64,000 bases of DNA from Candidatus Kapaibacterium sp. Its GTDB lineage: Bacteria; Bacteroidota; Ignavibacteria; Kapaibacteriales; NICIL-2. Numbering within the stretch: the stretch's first letter is position 1; each line of letters begins with the position of its first letter. The stretch lies in assembly GCA_026003495.1 (NCBI GenBank), contig BPHK01000001.1, positions 868,001 through 932,000 of the forward strand. The letters run 5' to 3'. The position numbers and the translations under genes are program-made. Under the pieces are notes generated by a model that ran no database searches, had not been told where the DNA came from, and worked only from the letters and a program-made list of their open reading frames with translations. This document shows positions 17,623-27,500 of this stretch, piece by piece.

Positions 17623-19395
17623 ATGCCAACCATTACGATAGACGGCCGGAAAATCGAGACCCAGCCGGGCAAGACCATCATCGAAGCTGCACTCGAAAAT
17701 GGTATCGCCATCCCACACTTCTGCTGGCATCCTGCGCTCAGTGTCGCGGGCAACTGCAGGATGTGCTTAGTGCGCGTCGGCTCATACAAAAAAGGCGCCG
17801 ATGGTGCTCTCGAGCGTGATGCAGAAGGGAACCCCGTCGTGCAATGGATGCCGAAGCTGCAGATTGCGTGCGCGACTCCTGTAGCCGATGGAATGGTCGT
17901 TGATACGGTGGGCGAGAAAACGATCGCCGCACAAAACGCGGTGATGGAATTTCTGCTCATCAACCATCCACTCGATTGCCCGATCTGCGACGAAGCCGGC
18001 CAGTGCAAGCTCCAAGAGTATGCCTTCACGCACTCGCGTGGGGAAAGTCGCTTTCTTGAGGAGAAGGTGCATAAACCAAAGCGAGTTGCCTGGAGTGATC
18101 GCGTCATGTTCGATGGTGAGCGATGCATCCTCTGTTCGCGCTGCATTCGGTTTGCCAATGAGATTGCCAAGCAGCCCGTTCTGACCTTCGTCGAGCGGAA
18201 TGATCACGTCACGATCGAGCTGTTCGAAGGGACAACGTTCGATTCACCGTACTCGATGAACGTCATTGAGCTGTGTCCGGTGGGTGCGCTCACCAGCGCA
18301 GACTTCCGTTTCAAGTCGCGCGTTTGGGAAATGAGCTTCACCCCGAGCGTTTGTCCGGGCTGTGCTCGTGGCTGTAACATCAACATTGGTGTGCGCGATA
18401 ACCAGATTCTGCGCTTAGAGCCACGTCCGAACCCGCACGTCAATCAGTACTGGATGTGCGATGCCGGACGATTGGAGCAGTACCGTTGGGTGAACACCGG
18501 ACGCATCAGTGGTGCGGCTGTCCGTCGTAGCGGGTCGCTCGAATCGGTTTCGTTCGAGGATGCGTATCGCATTGCATCTAATTTGCTGAGCGCGGCAAAG
18601 GGCAATGCGATGATGATCCTTTCCGGCTCGGTGACGAACGAGGATGGATTCGTTGCTCGTGAATGTGCTGCAGCCTTCGGCATCGAACACGTTGCATTTG
18701 TCGAGCGTAACGATCCCACCTTCGGCGATGACTTTCTTCGCTCGAGCGATCGAAACGCAAACGCCACTGGCCTGCGAGCGCTCGGCATTCCGAGCACGAC
18801 ATGGGAGGAGCTGCTCCAGCGTATGCACGAGCGCATGCCTGCAGTGATCTACTTCATCGGTGCTGATCCGTTTGCCGAACAAGACGGCAGCGGCTGGGAA
18901 GAGCTCCTCCGGAGCGGGGGTGCAATTATTGCCCAGCTTAGCAATCACTCGCAGCTTGAGGAGATTGCCGATGTAGTGCTCCCCGCGGCAACGTATGCCG
19001 AAATCGAAGGGACCTTCACGAACTGTGATGGATGGGTCCAGTACCTCCAACCAGCGGTCGAAACCGCAGAAACACTCCGACGGATCAATGGGATGGCACA
19101 AAGCCGTCTGGACGAATTCGGTGCTCCCAACGATCGGTGGACTCACGGCGAACGCCGTCAGTGCCGGCCCCATTGGCAGCTACTTACGGGCGTTGCTGGA
19201 GCTGCCGGCTATTCGATAGCATACCGTAGTGCAGCTGAGGTGTTCGCGGCAATTGAAGAACGCGTGGAAGCGTTCAATGCGATGAACTACGAAGCGCTCC
19301 GCCAATATCGGGGTATCCGACTTGGTCGCGGGAACGACCCAGAACCTGTTGGTGTGGTCTATCGCTCGCACTATATGAAACCACAGTCCGACTAA
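17623..19395 (+). CDS. nuoG: NADH-quinone oxidoreductase subunit G
   Basis: A 590-residue iron-sulfur subunit of respiratory complex I that passes electrons from NADH towards quinone. The N-terminal 2Fe-2S domain has Cys34, Cys45, Cys48 and Cys83. The His-Cys 4Fe-4S site is H115, C119, C122 and C128 (NHPLDCPICDEAGQC). A further 4Fe-4S site starts at CILCSRCIRF, and a molybdopterin-type CPGCARGCNINI follows. The molybdopterin-like C-terminal part is short compared with long NuoG proteins, though no frame break is seen. ATG 17623 is chosen because family similarity starts at MPTITIDG; ATG 17569 is an in-frame alternative. Followed by nuoH and nuoI. Confidence 0.94.
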   Translation: MPTITIDGRKIETQPGKTIIEAALENGIAIPHFCWHPALSVAGNCRMCLVRVGSYKKGADGALERDAEGNPVVQWMPKLQIACATPVADGMVVDTVGEKTIAAQNAVMEFLLINHPLDCPICDEAGQCKLQEYAFTHSRGESRFLEEKVHKPKRVAWSDRVMFDGERCILCSRCIRFANEIAKQPVLTFVERNDHVTIELFEGTTFDSPYSMNVIELCPVGALTSADFRFKSRVWEMSFTPSVCPGCARGCNINIGVRDNQILRLEPRPNPHVNQYWMCDAGRLEQYRWVNTGRISGAAVRRSGSLESVSFEDAYRIASNLLSAAKGNAMMILSGSVTNEDGFVARECAAAFGIEHVAFVERNDPTFGDDFLRSSDRNANATGLRALGIPSTTWEELLQRMHERMPAVIYFIGADPFAEQDGSGWEELLRSGGAIIAQLSNHSQLEEIADVVLPAATYAEIEGTFTNCDGWVQYLQPAVETAETLRRINGMAQSRLDEFGAPNDRWTHGERRQCRPHWQLLTGVAGAAGYSIAYRSAAEVFAAIEERVEAFNAMNYEALRQYRGIRLGRGNDPEPVGVVYRSHYMKPQSD

Positions 19396-19409
19396 CACAG
19401 CGTTCGCAT

Positions 19410-20444
19410 ATGAGTTCCTTGGTTTTGACACTCATCAAAGGAGCGATTGCGCTCAACGTTGCACTTGTGGTGGCAGCAGCGCTGGTGTACCTCGAACGTC
19501 GAATTTCGGCGTGGATACAGTACCGCATCGGACCGAATCGCGTTGGGCCGTTTGGACTGCTCCAACCACTGGCGGACGTACTCAAACTGTACACGAAAGA
19601 AGACATCGTCCCCTACAACGCCAGTAAGCCGTTCCACCGAATAGCGCCGATTATCTCGATCGCTGTGGCGCTCTCGGTGCTGTGTGTGATCGCGCCAGCG
19701 AGTTACCTGTTGCTCGATGATGGCACGAAGCTCTTCATCGCCGTCGCGCCAAACGTGAACGTCGGGTTGCTGTTCTACTTGGCGCTCTCCTCGATTGGGG
19801 TGTACGGCATTGTCCTTGCCGGATGGTCGTCGAACAACAAGTACTCGCTGCTGGGCGGTCTCCGTTCATCGGCGCAAATGATTTCCTACGAACTTGCGAT
19901 GGGCCTTGCGGCTGTTGCGGCGGTTATGGTGAGCGGTTCGCTCGATATGAACCAGATCATCGCGTCCCAGTCCGGCGGACGGTGGAATATTTGGTTTCAG
20001 CCACTGGGATTTTTGATTTTCCTTGTCGCTTCGTTTGCAGAGACAAATCGCGCACCATTTGATCTTCCCGAGGCAGAGCCGGAGCTTGTCGGTGGCTACC
20101 ACACAGAGTATTCGGGGATGAAATTTGGTCTGTTCTACCTTGCCGAGTATGCCAACATGTTTACTGCATCGGCAGTGATGACGACACTCTACCTCGGTGG
20201 CTACGATATGCCATTTCTCCCTACGCTGCTCGGATTGCAAGAAGGAACGCTCCCGCGAGTGCTTTTTGAGCTTGCAGTGTTTGTCGGGAAAGTCAGCGTG
20301 CTGCTGTTTCTGTTCATCTGGGTGCGGTGGACATTGCCGCGCTTTCGCTACGATCAGCTAATGAATCTTGGCTGGCGTGTGCTGTTGCCGCTCGGTCTGG
20401 CAAACATTGTCATTACGGGTGCGATCGTCTTCTTTGTTCGCTGA
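19410..20444 (+). CDS. nuoH: NADH-quinone oxidoreductase subunit H
   Basis: A 344-residue multi-helix membrane subunit at the junction of the quinone site and the proton-pumping arm of complex I. Family signatures are [23 protein letters not shown] at the start (the ERR and GPNRVGP core), [22 protein letters not shown] in the middle and the C-terminal [13 protein letters not shown]. About eight membrane helices are apparent. It begins 14 bases after nuoG and is followed by nuoI. Confidence 0.97.
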   Translation: MSSLVLTLIKGAIALNVALVVAAALVYLERRISAWIQYRIGPNRVGPFGLLQPLADVLKLYTKEDIVPYNASKPFHRIAPIISIAVALSVLCVIAPASYLLLDDGTKLFIAVAPNVNVGLLFYLALSSIGVYGIVLAGWSSNNKYSLLGGLRSSAQMISYELAMGLAAVAAVMVSGSLDMNQIIASQSGGRWNIWFQPLGFLIFLVASFAETNRAPFDLPEAEPELVGGYHTEYSGMKFGLFYLAEYANMFTASAVMTTLYLGGYDMPFLPTLLGLQEGTLPRVLFELAVFVGKVSVLLFLFIWVRWTLPRFRYDQLMNLGWRVLLPLGLANIVITGAIVFFVR

Positions 20445-20472
20445 TGGCATCACTACTGGAGGACTACTGACA

Positions 20473-20970
20473 ATGAACGTTACAACGAACACTCGCGCAC
20501 AGCGAATGACGTTCTGGGAGAAGCTCTATCTGCCGGAGATCGCCAAGGGCCTGGCGCTTACGTTCAAGACGATGTTCAAGCCAAAGTTGACCCGTCAGTA
20601 CCCCGAAGAACGCTGGGAACCACTTGGCAGTTACCGTGGCCGGCCGGTGCTCGTGCTCGAAGAAGACGGCGAGCGCTGTGTTGCGTGCGGGCTCTGCTCA
20701 CGGGTATGCCCTGCGCTGGCAATTGAAGTGCAAGCAGGTGAAACTGAGCGCGAAAAGGAGCGCTATCCAGTCAAGTTCGAAATCAACATGCTGCGGTGCA
20801 TCTACTGCGGACTGTGCGAGGAAGTCTGCCCTGAGGAAGCGATCGTCATGAGCAAGGATTACGACATCGTCTTCCACTCGCAAGAGGAGGCAATCTTCGG
20901 GAAGGACAAGCTTTTGGTGCCGATTGCACGACTTCAAGAGCGATTGGAGTTTCTGCGGCAGTACAAGTAG
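20473..20970 (+). CDS. nuoI: NADH-quinone oxidoreductase subunit I
   Basis: A 165-residue ferredoxin-like subunit carrying two 4Fe-4S clusters (N6a and N6b) that hand electrons to the quinone site. The two cluster motifs are [12 protein letters not shown] and [12 protein letters not shown]. The start ATG at 20473 has a GGAG ribosome binding site ten bases upstream; further upstream coding overlaps nuoH and is rejected. The other complex I genes (nuoA-F, J-N) are not in the window, so the operon is split. Confidence 0.96.
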   Translation: MNVTTNTRAQRMTFWEKLYLPEIAKGLALTFKTMFKPKLTRQYPEERWEPLGSYRGRPVLVLEEDGERCVACGLCSRVCPALAIEVQAGETEREKERYPVKFEINMLRCIYCGLCEEVCPEEAIVMSKDYDIVFHSQEEAIFGKDKLLVPIARLQERLEFLRQYK

Positions 20971-20975
20971 CGCCG

Positions 20976-21407
20976 ATGGGAGTCCGCCGTGGTGCTTTCC
21001 AAACCGTGATTGCGGGTGTCCTTGCAGTAGTGGTCGCCGTACTGGGAGCTTCGTTCGTCTGGCGGATGTTCCTGCGTCCGCCGATTGAGCCGATCGTTGA
21101 TGTTCAGCGAGAGCGCGCGATTCAGCTCCGCATCCTCAACGGCGCTGGGGTGCCAGGCATTGCCCAAACAGTGCAGCAGTACTTACGGCGGCGAGGATTC
21201 GACGTCGTCGAAATTGCCAACGCTCCAGATCAGGTTCCCCGAAGCATTCTCTACGATCATCTCGGTGACAGTCTTGCCACCGAGCAAGTACGGTATGCAC
21301 TCGATATGCCCCAGGAGGCAGTGGTCTGCCAACTCGATTCAGACCTTGCATTGCACTGCAGCCTTGTGCTCGGCCACGATTGGGCAACACTTCGACCATT
21401 TCGGTAA
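20976..21407 (+). CDS. LytR C-terminal domain protein, membrane anchored
   Basis: A 143-residue protein with one N-terminal membrane helix (residues about 9-33) and an extracytoplasmic domain beginning IQLRILNGAGVPGIAQTVQQ, which is the hallmark of the LytR_C domain (PF13399: V-x-V-x-N-G-x-G-x-x-G-x-A). It lacks the LytR-CpsA-Psr catalytic domain. Such stand-alone proteins are widespread in the Bacteroidota/Chlorobiota group, usually just upstream of rsfS, as here. Its biochemical role is not established. Confidence 0.82.
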   Translation: MGVRRGAFQTVIAGVLAVVVAVLGASFVWRMFLRPPIEPIVDVQRERAIQLRILNGAGVPGIAQTVQQYLRRRGFDVVEIANAPDQVPRSILYDHLGDSLATEQVRYALDMPQEAVVCQLDSDLALHCSLVLGHDWATLRPFR

Positions 21408-21414
21408 CGTCACA

Positions 21415-21867
21415 ATGGTGCAGAACACGCCAGATTCAACGGTGCGCGAACAAGTTATAGAACGCATGTCGCCGAAGCCGACCGTCCGTTCTGCGCGCGA
21501 TCTTGCTCGCTTGTGTGCTCGCAGCGCTGAGGAGAAAAAGTGTACGGACATCATCGCCATTGATATCAGCGCGATTGATGGTGCCCCTGCCGATTGGTTC
21601 GTCCTTGCGACGTGCGCTTCAGAGCAGCAGATCCGAGCGGTTGCAGAGTACATCGAGCAGCAGACGGCCAGTGCCTCCGTTCCGGCACCACGAACAGAAG
21701 GGTGGGAAGCGCTCCAATGGGTGATTCTCGATTATTTCGATGTTGTAGTACACCTCATGCGGGTCGAGGCACGCTCGTTCTACAAGCTCGAATCACTCTG
21801 GGGCGATGGTCTCTTTTTCGTGCTCAGCGCAGATGGACGGTTGATTCGCCAGCGACACTCTCACTAA
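21415..21867 (+). CDS. rsfS: Ribosomal silencing factor RsfS
   Basis: A 150-residue protein of the RsfS/Iojap family, which binds ribosomal protein L14 and blocks subunit joining when nutrients are scarce. The conserved core is present: DIIAIDISAIDGAPADWFVLATC, with the family's D-x-F-V-x-x-x-x motif, and LDYFDVVVHLM followed by ARSFYKLESLWGD. ATG 21415 is chosen, eight bases after the LytR_C stop; M at 21466 is an alternative. Confidence 0.94.
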   Translation: MVQNTPDSTVREQVIERMSPKPTVRSARDLARLCARSAEEKKCTDIIAIDISAIDGAPADWFVLATCASEQQIRAVAEYIEQQTASASVPAPRTEGWEALQWVILDYFDVVVHLMRVEARSFYKLESLWGDGLFFVLSADGRLIRQRHSH

Positions 21868-21882
21868 TGCGAGAAGAAGGCT

Positions 21883-23523
21883 ATGTTCTTCGAGTACATC
21901 CGGACCGTGCTTGGCAATGCACTCGAGCGGCTCGGCTATCGGGCAGAGCCACACGTGGAGCTTCCTCGTCATGAAAGCCATGGTGATGCTGCGACGCCAG
22001 TTGCAATGCAGCTTGCAAAGCAGCTCGGCAAGCCACCACGCACGATCGCCGAAGAACTTATTGCTGCGATGGAATACGATCCTTCGATGATCGCTGCTCT
22101 CGAGATTGCAGGGCCAGGCTTCATCAACTTTCGCCTCTTGCCTGGATACTATGCAGACGTCGCACGGCGCATCCGCGCTGTAGGGGACCGCTACGGTTTT
22201 TCTGAACGATACATCGGCAAGCGCGCCAACGTCGAGTACGTTAGTGCAAACCCCACCGGCCCGCTCCATCCGGGGCATGGTCGCAACGTTGCGCTCGGCG
22301 ATAGCATCGCACGTTTGCTCGAGGCAGTCGGCTATCGCGTCACGCGTGAGTACTACTTCAACAATGCTGGGCGGCAGATGCAGAACCTGGCGCGTTCGAT
22401 CTATGCGCGCTACCGCCAGCTCCTCGGCGATGACTACCCATTCGATGACGAAAATGGCTACCGTGGGCAGTACATCGTCGAGATTGCCCGCGAGCTCGTG
22501 GAGGAATACGGCGATCAGCTGCGCGAGGAGTCAGAGGAACATCTCGCCATCTGCCGCGCGAAAGGTGAAGCTTGGTGCTTTGCTTCTATCCGTCGAACGC
22601 TGGAGCGTCTCGACGTCCATCACGATGTGTACTTCAACGAGTATTCACTCTACACCGACGGACACATTGCACGCACCGTGGAGCAGCTCCGCCAGCGCGG
22701 CCTGGTGTACGAAAAAGACGGCGCGACGTGGATTGCTACCACCAAGCTTGGCCTGGAGCAGGATCGAGTCATCATCAAATCCACCGGTGAGCCAACGTAC
22801 CGTTTGCCGGACATTGCGTACCATTGCATCAAACTCAGCCGCGGCGATGACCTTGTCGTGGATGTGTTCGGTGCCGACCATATCGCGACAATTCAGGAGG
22901 TGCTCGCTGCTGTCCGCGCGCTGGGCTACGACACGACGCGCGTGAAGGTTGTGCTCCACCAAATGGTGACGTTCCTCAAAGATGGTGTGCCGTATAAACT
23001 TTCCAAGCGGAGCGGAGAGCAGTACACGCTCGATGACCTCATCGAGGAGTTAGGCGCCGATGTGGTGCGCTACTTCTTTGCGATGCGTGCTGCCGAAACG
23101 CAGCTTGTCTTCGACATGGATCTGGCTCGCGAGCAGAGTGAGACGAACCCCGTGTTCTACCTGCAGTATGCACATGCGCGTATTTGCTCAGTTTTTGCCA
23201 ATGCCGAGCAGCTTGGCATTGACGTAAGCGGACATGCCGATTTTCATCTGCTTGAGCATCCGGCCGAGTGTGCGCTCATCAAAGTGCTTGCACAGTTTCC
23301 CGATGTCGTACTCCGTGCAGCAGAGAGTCTTGCACCATACATCGTTGCAGACTACCTCCACACCGCCGCCGAGGCATTCCACACCTTTTACCACGAGTGC
23401 CGCATCCTCGGTGCACCGCGGGATGAGATAGTTCGTGCGCGACTTGCGTTGGCACAGGCAACGCGAACGGTGCTACGCAATGGACTGCACTTGCTCGGGG
23501 TCAGTGCGCCGGAGCGGATGTAG
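21883..23523 (+). CDS. argS: Arginyl-tRNA synthetase
   Basis: A 546-residue class I aminoacyl-tRNA synthetase that charges tRNA-Arg. The HIGH-like motif is in NPTGPLHPGHGRN and the KMSKS-like motif reads KLSKRSG. The N-terminal tRNA-recognition domain and the C-terminal anticodon-binding DALR domain (ARLALAQATRTVLRNGLHLLGV, ending PERM) are complete. A purine-rich ribosome binding site (AGAAGAAGG) precedes the ATG. The last 23 bases overlap the end of the convergent thioredoxin-fold gene. Confidence 0.97.
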   Translation: MFFEYIRTVLGNALERLGYRAEPHVELPRHESHGDAATPVAMQLAKQLGKPPRTIAEELIAAMEYDPSMIAALEIAGPGFINFRLLPGYYADVARRIRAVGDRYGFSERYIGKRANVEYVSANPTGPLHPGHGRNVALGDSIARLLEAVGYRVTREYYFNNAGRQMQNLARSIYARYRQLLGDDYPFDDENGYRGQYIVEIARELVEEYGDQLREESEEHLAICRAKGEAWCFASIRRTLERLDVHHDVYFNEYSLYTDGHIARTVEQLRQRGLVYEKDGATWIATTKLGLEQDRVIIKSTGEPTYRLPDIAYHCIKLSRGDDLVVDVFGADHIATIQEVLAAVRALGYDTTRVKVVLHQMVTFLKDGVPYKLSKRSGEQYTLDDLIEELGADVVRYFFAMRAAETQLVFDMDLAREQSETNPVFYLQYAHARICSVFANAEQLGIDVSGHADFHLLEHPAECALIKVLAQFPDVVLRAAESLAPYIVADYLHTAAEAFHTFYHECRILGAPRDEIVRARLALAQATRTVLRNGLHLLGVSAPERM

Positions 23524-24055
23524 TGCGCCACTTGATACTGCAGCCAATCGAAGGACGCTGCTCAGTGGGGATGGGGCTGCCTGCAAGAAGGGCATCGAGA
23601 GCACTGCGCAGATCTGCACCCGTCGGCGGAATATTATTGCCTGGACGAGAAGCGTCAAATTGACCCCGGTACACTAATCGGCGCTCCCCATCGAACACAA
23701 AAATGTCCGGCGTGCACGTTGCGCTGTATTGACGTGCAACATTCTGTGTTTCGTCGAACAGGTAGGGGAACGGGAAATCCATCGCTTCTGCCAGCCGTTT
23801 CATTTCCTCCGGGCTATCGTCGGGATAGGCGACCGGATCATTGGGATTGATTCCGACAAATGCAATCCCTTTTGGAATGTATTCTCGTGCCACGGTGAGC
23901 AATGCGGGGAGGATGTGTTTTACGTAGGGGCAATGATTGCACATGAAAACGACAACAGTGCCGATTGGCGATGCGATATCATCCAGCGAACGCCACTGAT
24001 TCGTCCGCGGTTCGAAGAGCTGAAAGGGCGGTGCAATAGTGCCCAGCGGGATCAT
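23501..24055 (-). CDS. Thioredoxin-fold (AhpC/TSA-like) protein
   Basis: A 184-residue cytoplasmic protein of the redoxin family. The active-site pair is in FMCNHCPYVKHILPAL (C-x-x-C-P-Y, the form seen in the PRX-like2 group), with the conserved GINPNDPVAYPDDSPEEM and the strand-turn TCTPDIFVFD. It probably acts as a thiol reductase or peroxidase; the substrate is unknown. The ATG at 24055 is preferred over a TTG at 24076. It overlaps the argS end by 23 bases in a convergent arrangement. Confidence 0.85.
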   Translation of the reverse strand: MIPLGTIAPPFQLFEPRTNQWRSLDDIASPIGTVVVFMCNHCPYVKHILPALLTVAREYIPKGIAFVGINPNDPVAYPDDSPEEMKRLAEAMDFPFPYLFDETQNVARQYSATCTPDIFVFDGERRLVYRGQFDASRPGNNIPPTGADLRSALDALLAGSPIPTEQRPSIGCSIKWRTTSAPAH

Positions 24056-24174
24056 TGCTGATTCGACTGCTGCCAATGGTCAGTGCAGAAGAGTTGAACA
24101 CGTTGCGAAATTACTGCACGGTTTTCCCAAGGGTAGGCAGTGGAGGTCACCCTTGTGCCATATTCCACCGCCTC

Positions 24175-24478
24175 TGTCACGCTGAACTTGTTTCAGGGTC
24201 TTGTTTGTCGAAGGGGATGCTGACCCGAGCTCAGCATGACAGGCGAGGCTGCAGGGCACAGACGATGCCGGTCACTGCTCCCGTCACGGCTTTTGTCACG
24301 CTGAACTTGTTTCAGGGTCTTGTTTGTCGAAGGGGATGCTGACCCGAGCTCAGCATGACAGGCGAGGCTGCAGGGCACAGACGATGCCGGTCACTGCTCC
24401 CGTCACGGCTTTTGTCACGCTGAACTTGTTTCAGGGTCTTGTTTGTCAAGGGGATGCTGACCCGAGCTTAGCATGACA
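24175..24478. repeat. Tandem 119-base repeat with palindromic core (about 2.6 copies)
   Basis: Three cores at 24175-24241, 24294-24360 and 24413-24478 are spaced exactly 119 bases apart. Each core starts TGTCACGCTGA and ends TCAGCATGACA, which pair at 10 of 11 positions, giving a long hairpin-prone element. The 52-base spacer between cores 1-2 and 2-3 is also repeated. The third core has one deleted base and one substitution and lacks the spacer. Similar elements (translated as HAELVSGS in conceptual peptides) are known dispersed palindromes in many bacterial genomes. With its flanks this fills the 504-base gap 24056-24559; nothing else is seen there but the hairpin at 24530-24556. Confidence 0.9.
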
Positions 24479-24529
24479 GGTGCACTTCGGGAAAAATGCT
24501 TCCGCCGTCCAAGATCATCAGAACGGGTA

Positions 24530-24556
24530 GGGTGCAGTGCATAGAGCACTGCACCC
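24530..24556 (-). terminator. Hairpin after the large secreted-protein gene
   Basis: A perfect 11-base-pair stem (GGGTGCAGTGC with its complement) and a five-base loop, starting three bases past the stop of the large minus-strand gene. No T-run follows. Confidence 0.6.
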
Positions 24557-24559
24557 TCG

Positions 24560-27500
24560 CTAGCGATGAATAACAGCTAATCGCTGGAGAATATTACCAC
24601 TTGACGCGTGAGCGCGGAGTACATACACGCCATTTGCCACTTGAGTAGTAGAAAAGACCACCTCTTGACCACTTCGGCAGACGCCGTGAGCGAGTTCCGT
24701 CCCGAGAAGGCTCACCAACCGCACGTGGTATACTTCCGGGCTGCTCGAGCGTATGCGTACCACCAATTGTGCATCGGCGGGGAGAGGGAAGAGTTCAAGC
24801 TCCGACAGGGACGTTGTACCCATTCGTCCTAAGTCAATGACGGTTCGTTCACGGAAAGGCTCCCATCCACGACCGATTGCCCGTCGGTCGGGTGCTGTGT
24901 CGTTGACTGTCGGGAGAGCACCGAGGTAGTATTTCTCGCTAATGCTTCCTCCCGACCGAGCGAAGAATTCCAGCCGGTAGGTCTCACCACCGCCGTTGAT
25001 AAAGACCCGCTCTGCTATGATCGCTGCCGTGTCGGGGGCAGGCACAAGCGGAACAGCAAACCGCATCCCATCGGTTTGGCGCACAAGTTCCATCCGCGCG
25101 TGCGCCGTATCGCTGCCGAGAACCGCCATCAGGAGGGTAATGCTATCCTCGATAGGAAACCACGCCGTTCGTGCTGTGTCGCCGGTGGAAGGTGCTATCA
25201 GCGGCGGAGCTATCGGACAGCACCACGGCGGAGGCAGCGGGAGGATAACGTCATAGAACGTGCAGGGCTGCGGTGGACCGGGGAGCATGCTCACCGCTCG
25301 CGTCACCTCTTCATCGGTCCCAATAAAGCCCATAATTTCCGGCTCATCGGCAGGGTTCCAGCGGTAAAGGTATTGTGAATTCGTGACAATGTGCGTTCCA
25401 CCAGCCCAGGAACGCGCTTGGTGGACACGTCGGGTCGTGTGCAACAGTGTCGGTATTGTCACCGCGGGGATTGCTGCCAGGTGCCCCAATTGCCCTCGTC
25501 GTTCAAGCTGTTGCTGCCGTGAGGTAGGAACATTTCCTCGGCTAGCTTGCACCCAGAGATTGAGCAACACCTGCCATAACAAGGAGGTGTCGCGCGGGGC
25601 TGTACCCCAAAATTCGGTCAAACCAAAAACTAACGCCGAGTCGCTGGCATTCCGCCATCCGTGGCGGAGCGTGTCGAGCACAAGTTTGCCCTGCGCAAGC
25701 GTAGGTTGCCCAACATTGCGTCCCAGTGCTACAAACGTGCTGAGCGGTGAGAGGGCATATCGCAGTGGTTGCTTGACTGCCTGGGTATCCCCACCCGGAA
25801 AGACATCCTCCAGGTCTACCTTCCGATAGTAGACACGCCGTCGGAGGCCCGTATCACCGAGGTGAACTCCCTCCCAGGCGATCCGATCCTGCGCATGGCG
25901 CATAAGCTCCACTCGTTGGGTTATCGCATGATCCTCGATCCCACGGTACACGATAGGAAAACGGTTCTCGATCGAGCAGGGGATGCTATTATCCCTGCTC
26001 AGGCACAGGGGTGCCGTCAGTGAATACAGGAGTCCGCCGATGGCAAAACTCCGCGTGGCTGTGTCGGCGCGCAGTCGGGTGTAATAAATCTGCCCCCCTT
26101 GCTCCCAGACGAGTGCACAATCTTGTTCTCGTTGGGCGATTCGTGAATAGGTGTTCAACGCGGGATGGAACGGCTGCCCTCCTTGATTGCTCGCCACCGC
26201 ATAGTCACAGATGTGAAGGTAGCGTTGCCCGGGCCTTTTGAAAGCAACCACTAAGCTTTGGGTCTCTGCGTTCGGCCAGGCATAATAATTCCCGTGATAG
26301 GCTGCATTCACCGTCGGTGTCCCCCATCGCGCAAGGTTACTATCAGATCCCGGCGAGACGCTGAAGACGTCGAGCACCGCCGCAACGGGAGAGCCGATCG
26401 CACCCTGGGCGGGGAACATTGCTTCCGCAATCATGACAACGTCGCTGTTGTTGGTCAGGTTCGCCTTCCGACAGCCAAATACCACGTACACGGAGGGCGT
26501 ATCCCCCTGCGTACGAACCACCAGTGAGGGATACCCGCAGTCCATACAGGCACTGAGCTGCGCAAAACCGCTGGTATCGGTGGCACTACACTGCACCGAA
26601 TCGGGGGAGACGACAAACCGATCACTGAGCACGACTTCGGGCTCCCAGACAATGTTCGAAATCATCCCGCCGGGAACCCACACCGGACGGCTCCGACGGT
26701 AAAACACCTTCATCCGTTCAGTCCCACACGTCGGATCGAGCACCCGCCGATGATACACCAAATGGTACACCATCAACTTGCCGTCGGCACGGATCGGTAC
26801 CCCAACGAGTTTTCGTTGGTTTGAATGCGCAAGCTCCCCGATGAGAGGATTGTCGTAGATTACCTCGACGCGGAAGAGCTTGCCTTCGCCAGGCAAATAC
26901 TTGACCGCCAGGGGTTCGGATGCCCCAATGACGGTATCGAGCGTCCCGCCAATTTCACGGACGCGGAGCCACGCAGCAACGTCGGTGGTGGGTCTGAAAT
27001 GAAAAGGAATAGTGATTTCTCGTGCACCGAGTTGTGCATAGCGTCCGATGTATCCTGCTGCGGAGAGCGTATCGAATTCGTAGGTGCTATAGAATCGAAC
27101 CGGGAGCGTATCCCACTCGCCGAGTCGGTACGGCGCACCCGTGCGTGGGTCCCGCACCGAATCAGCAAGCACATGGGGAGCGGTGCGCGTATTGAGGACG
27201 CCAAGGTAGAACACCGAATCGGGCGAGCGTCCCTCCTCGAAGTGGAGCACTACATGGTAGAACGAGGAATCTACCGGCACCGCCTGGCGTTGATCGGGAG
27301 GGTTCCCCTGCGCGGCAACGCTCCAATTCTCGTACTGCGTTTGGCCAATCCGTCGTGTCCACAGACCACTGGTGTCAATGTATCGCCAAAGTGCCCCTGG
27401 AGTTGGTCCCTCGGGGGAAATGAAGAACTTCCGATACCCCTTCATCATTGCCGCCTGCAGACGGAGCCGAAAGAGGGTATCGCCAAACGCCCGCGCCCAA

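Noticed and set aside
24193-24378. Short open frames across the tandem repeat (peptides with HAELVSGS-like strings)
   Set aside because: They arise from the repeat itself and recur with the repeat; no start signal or family.
24175-24478. Possible CRISPR array
   Set aside because: Only about 2.6 copies, units of 119 bases, and the spacers are copies of each other; no cas genes nearby.
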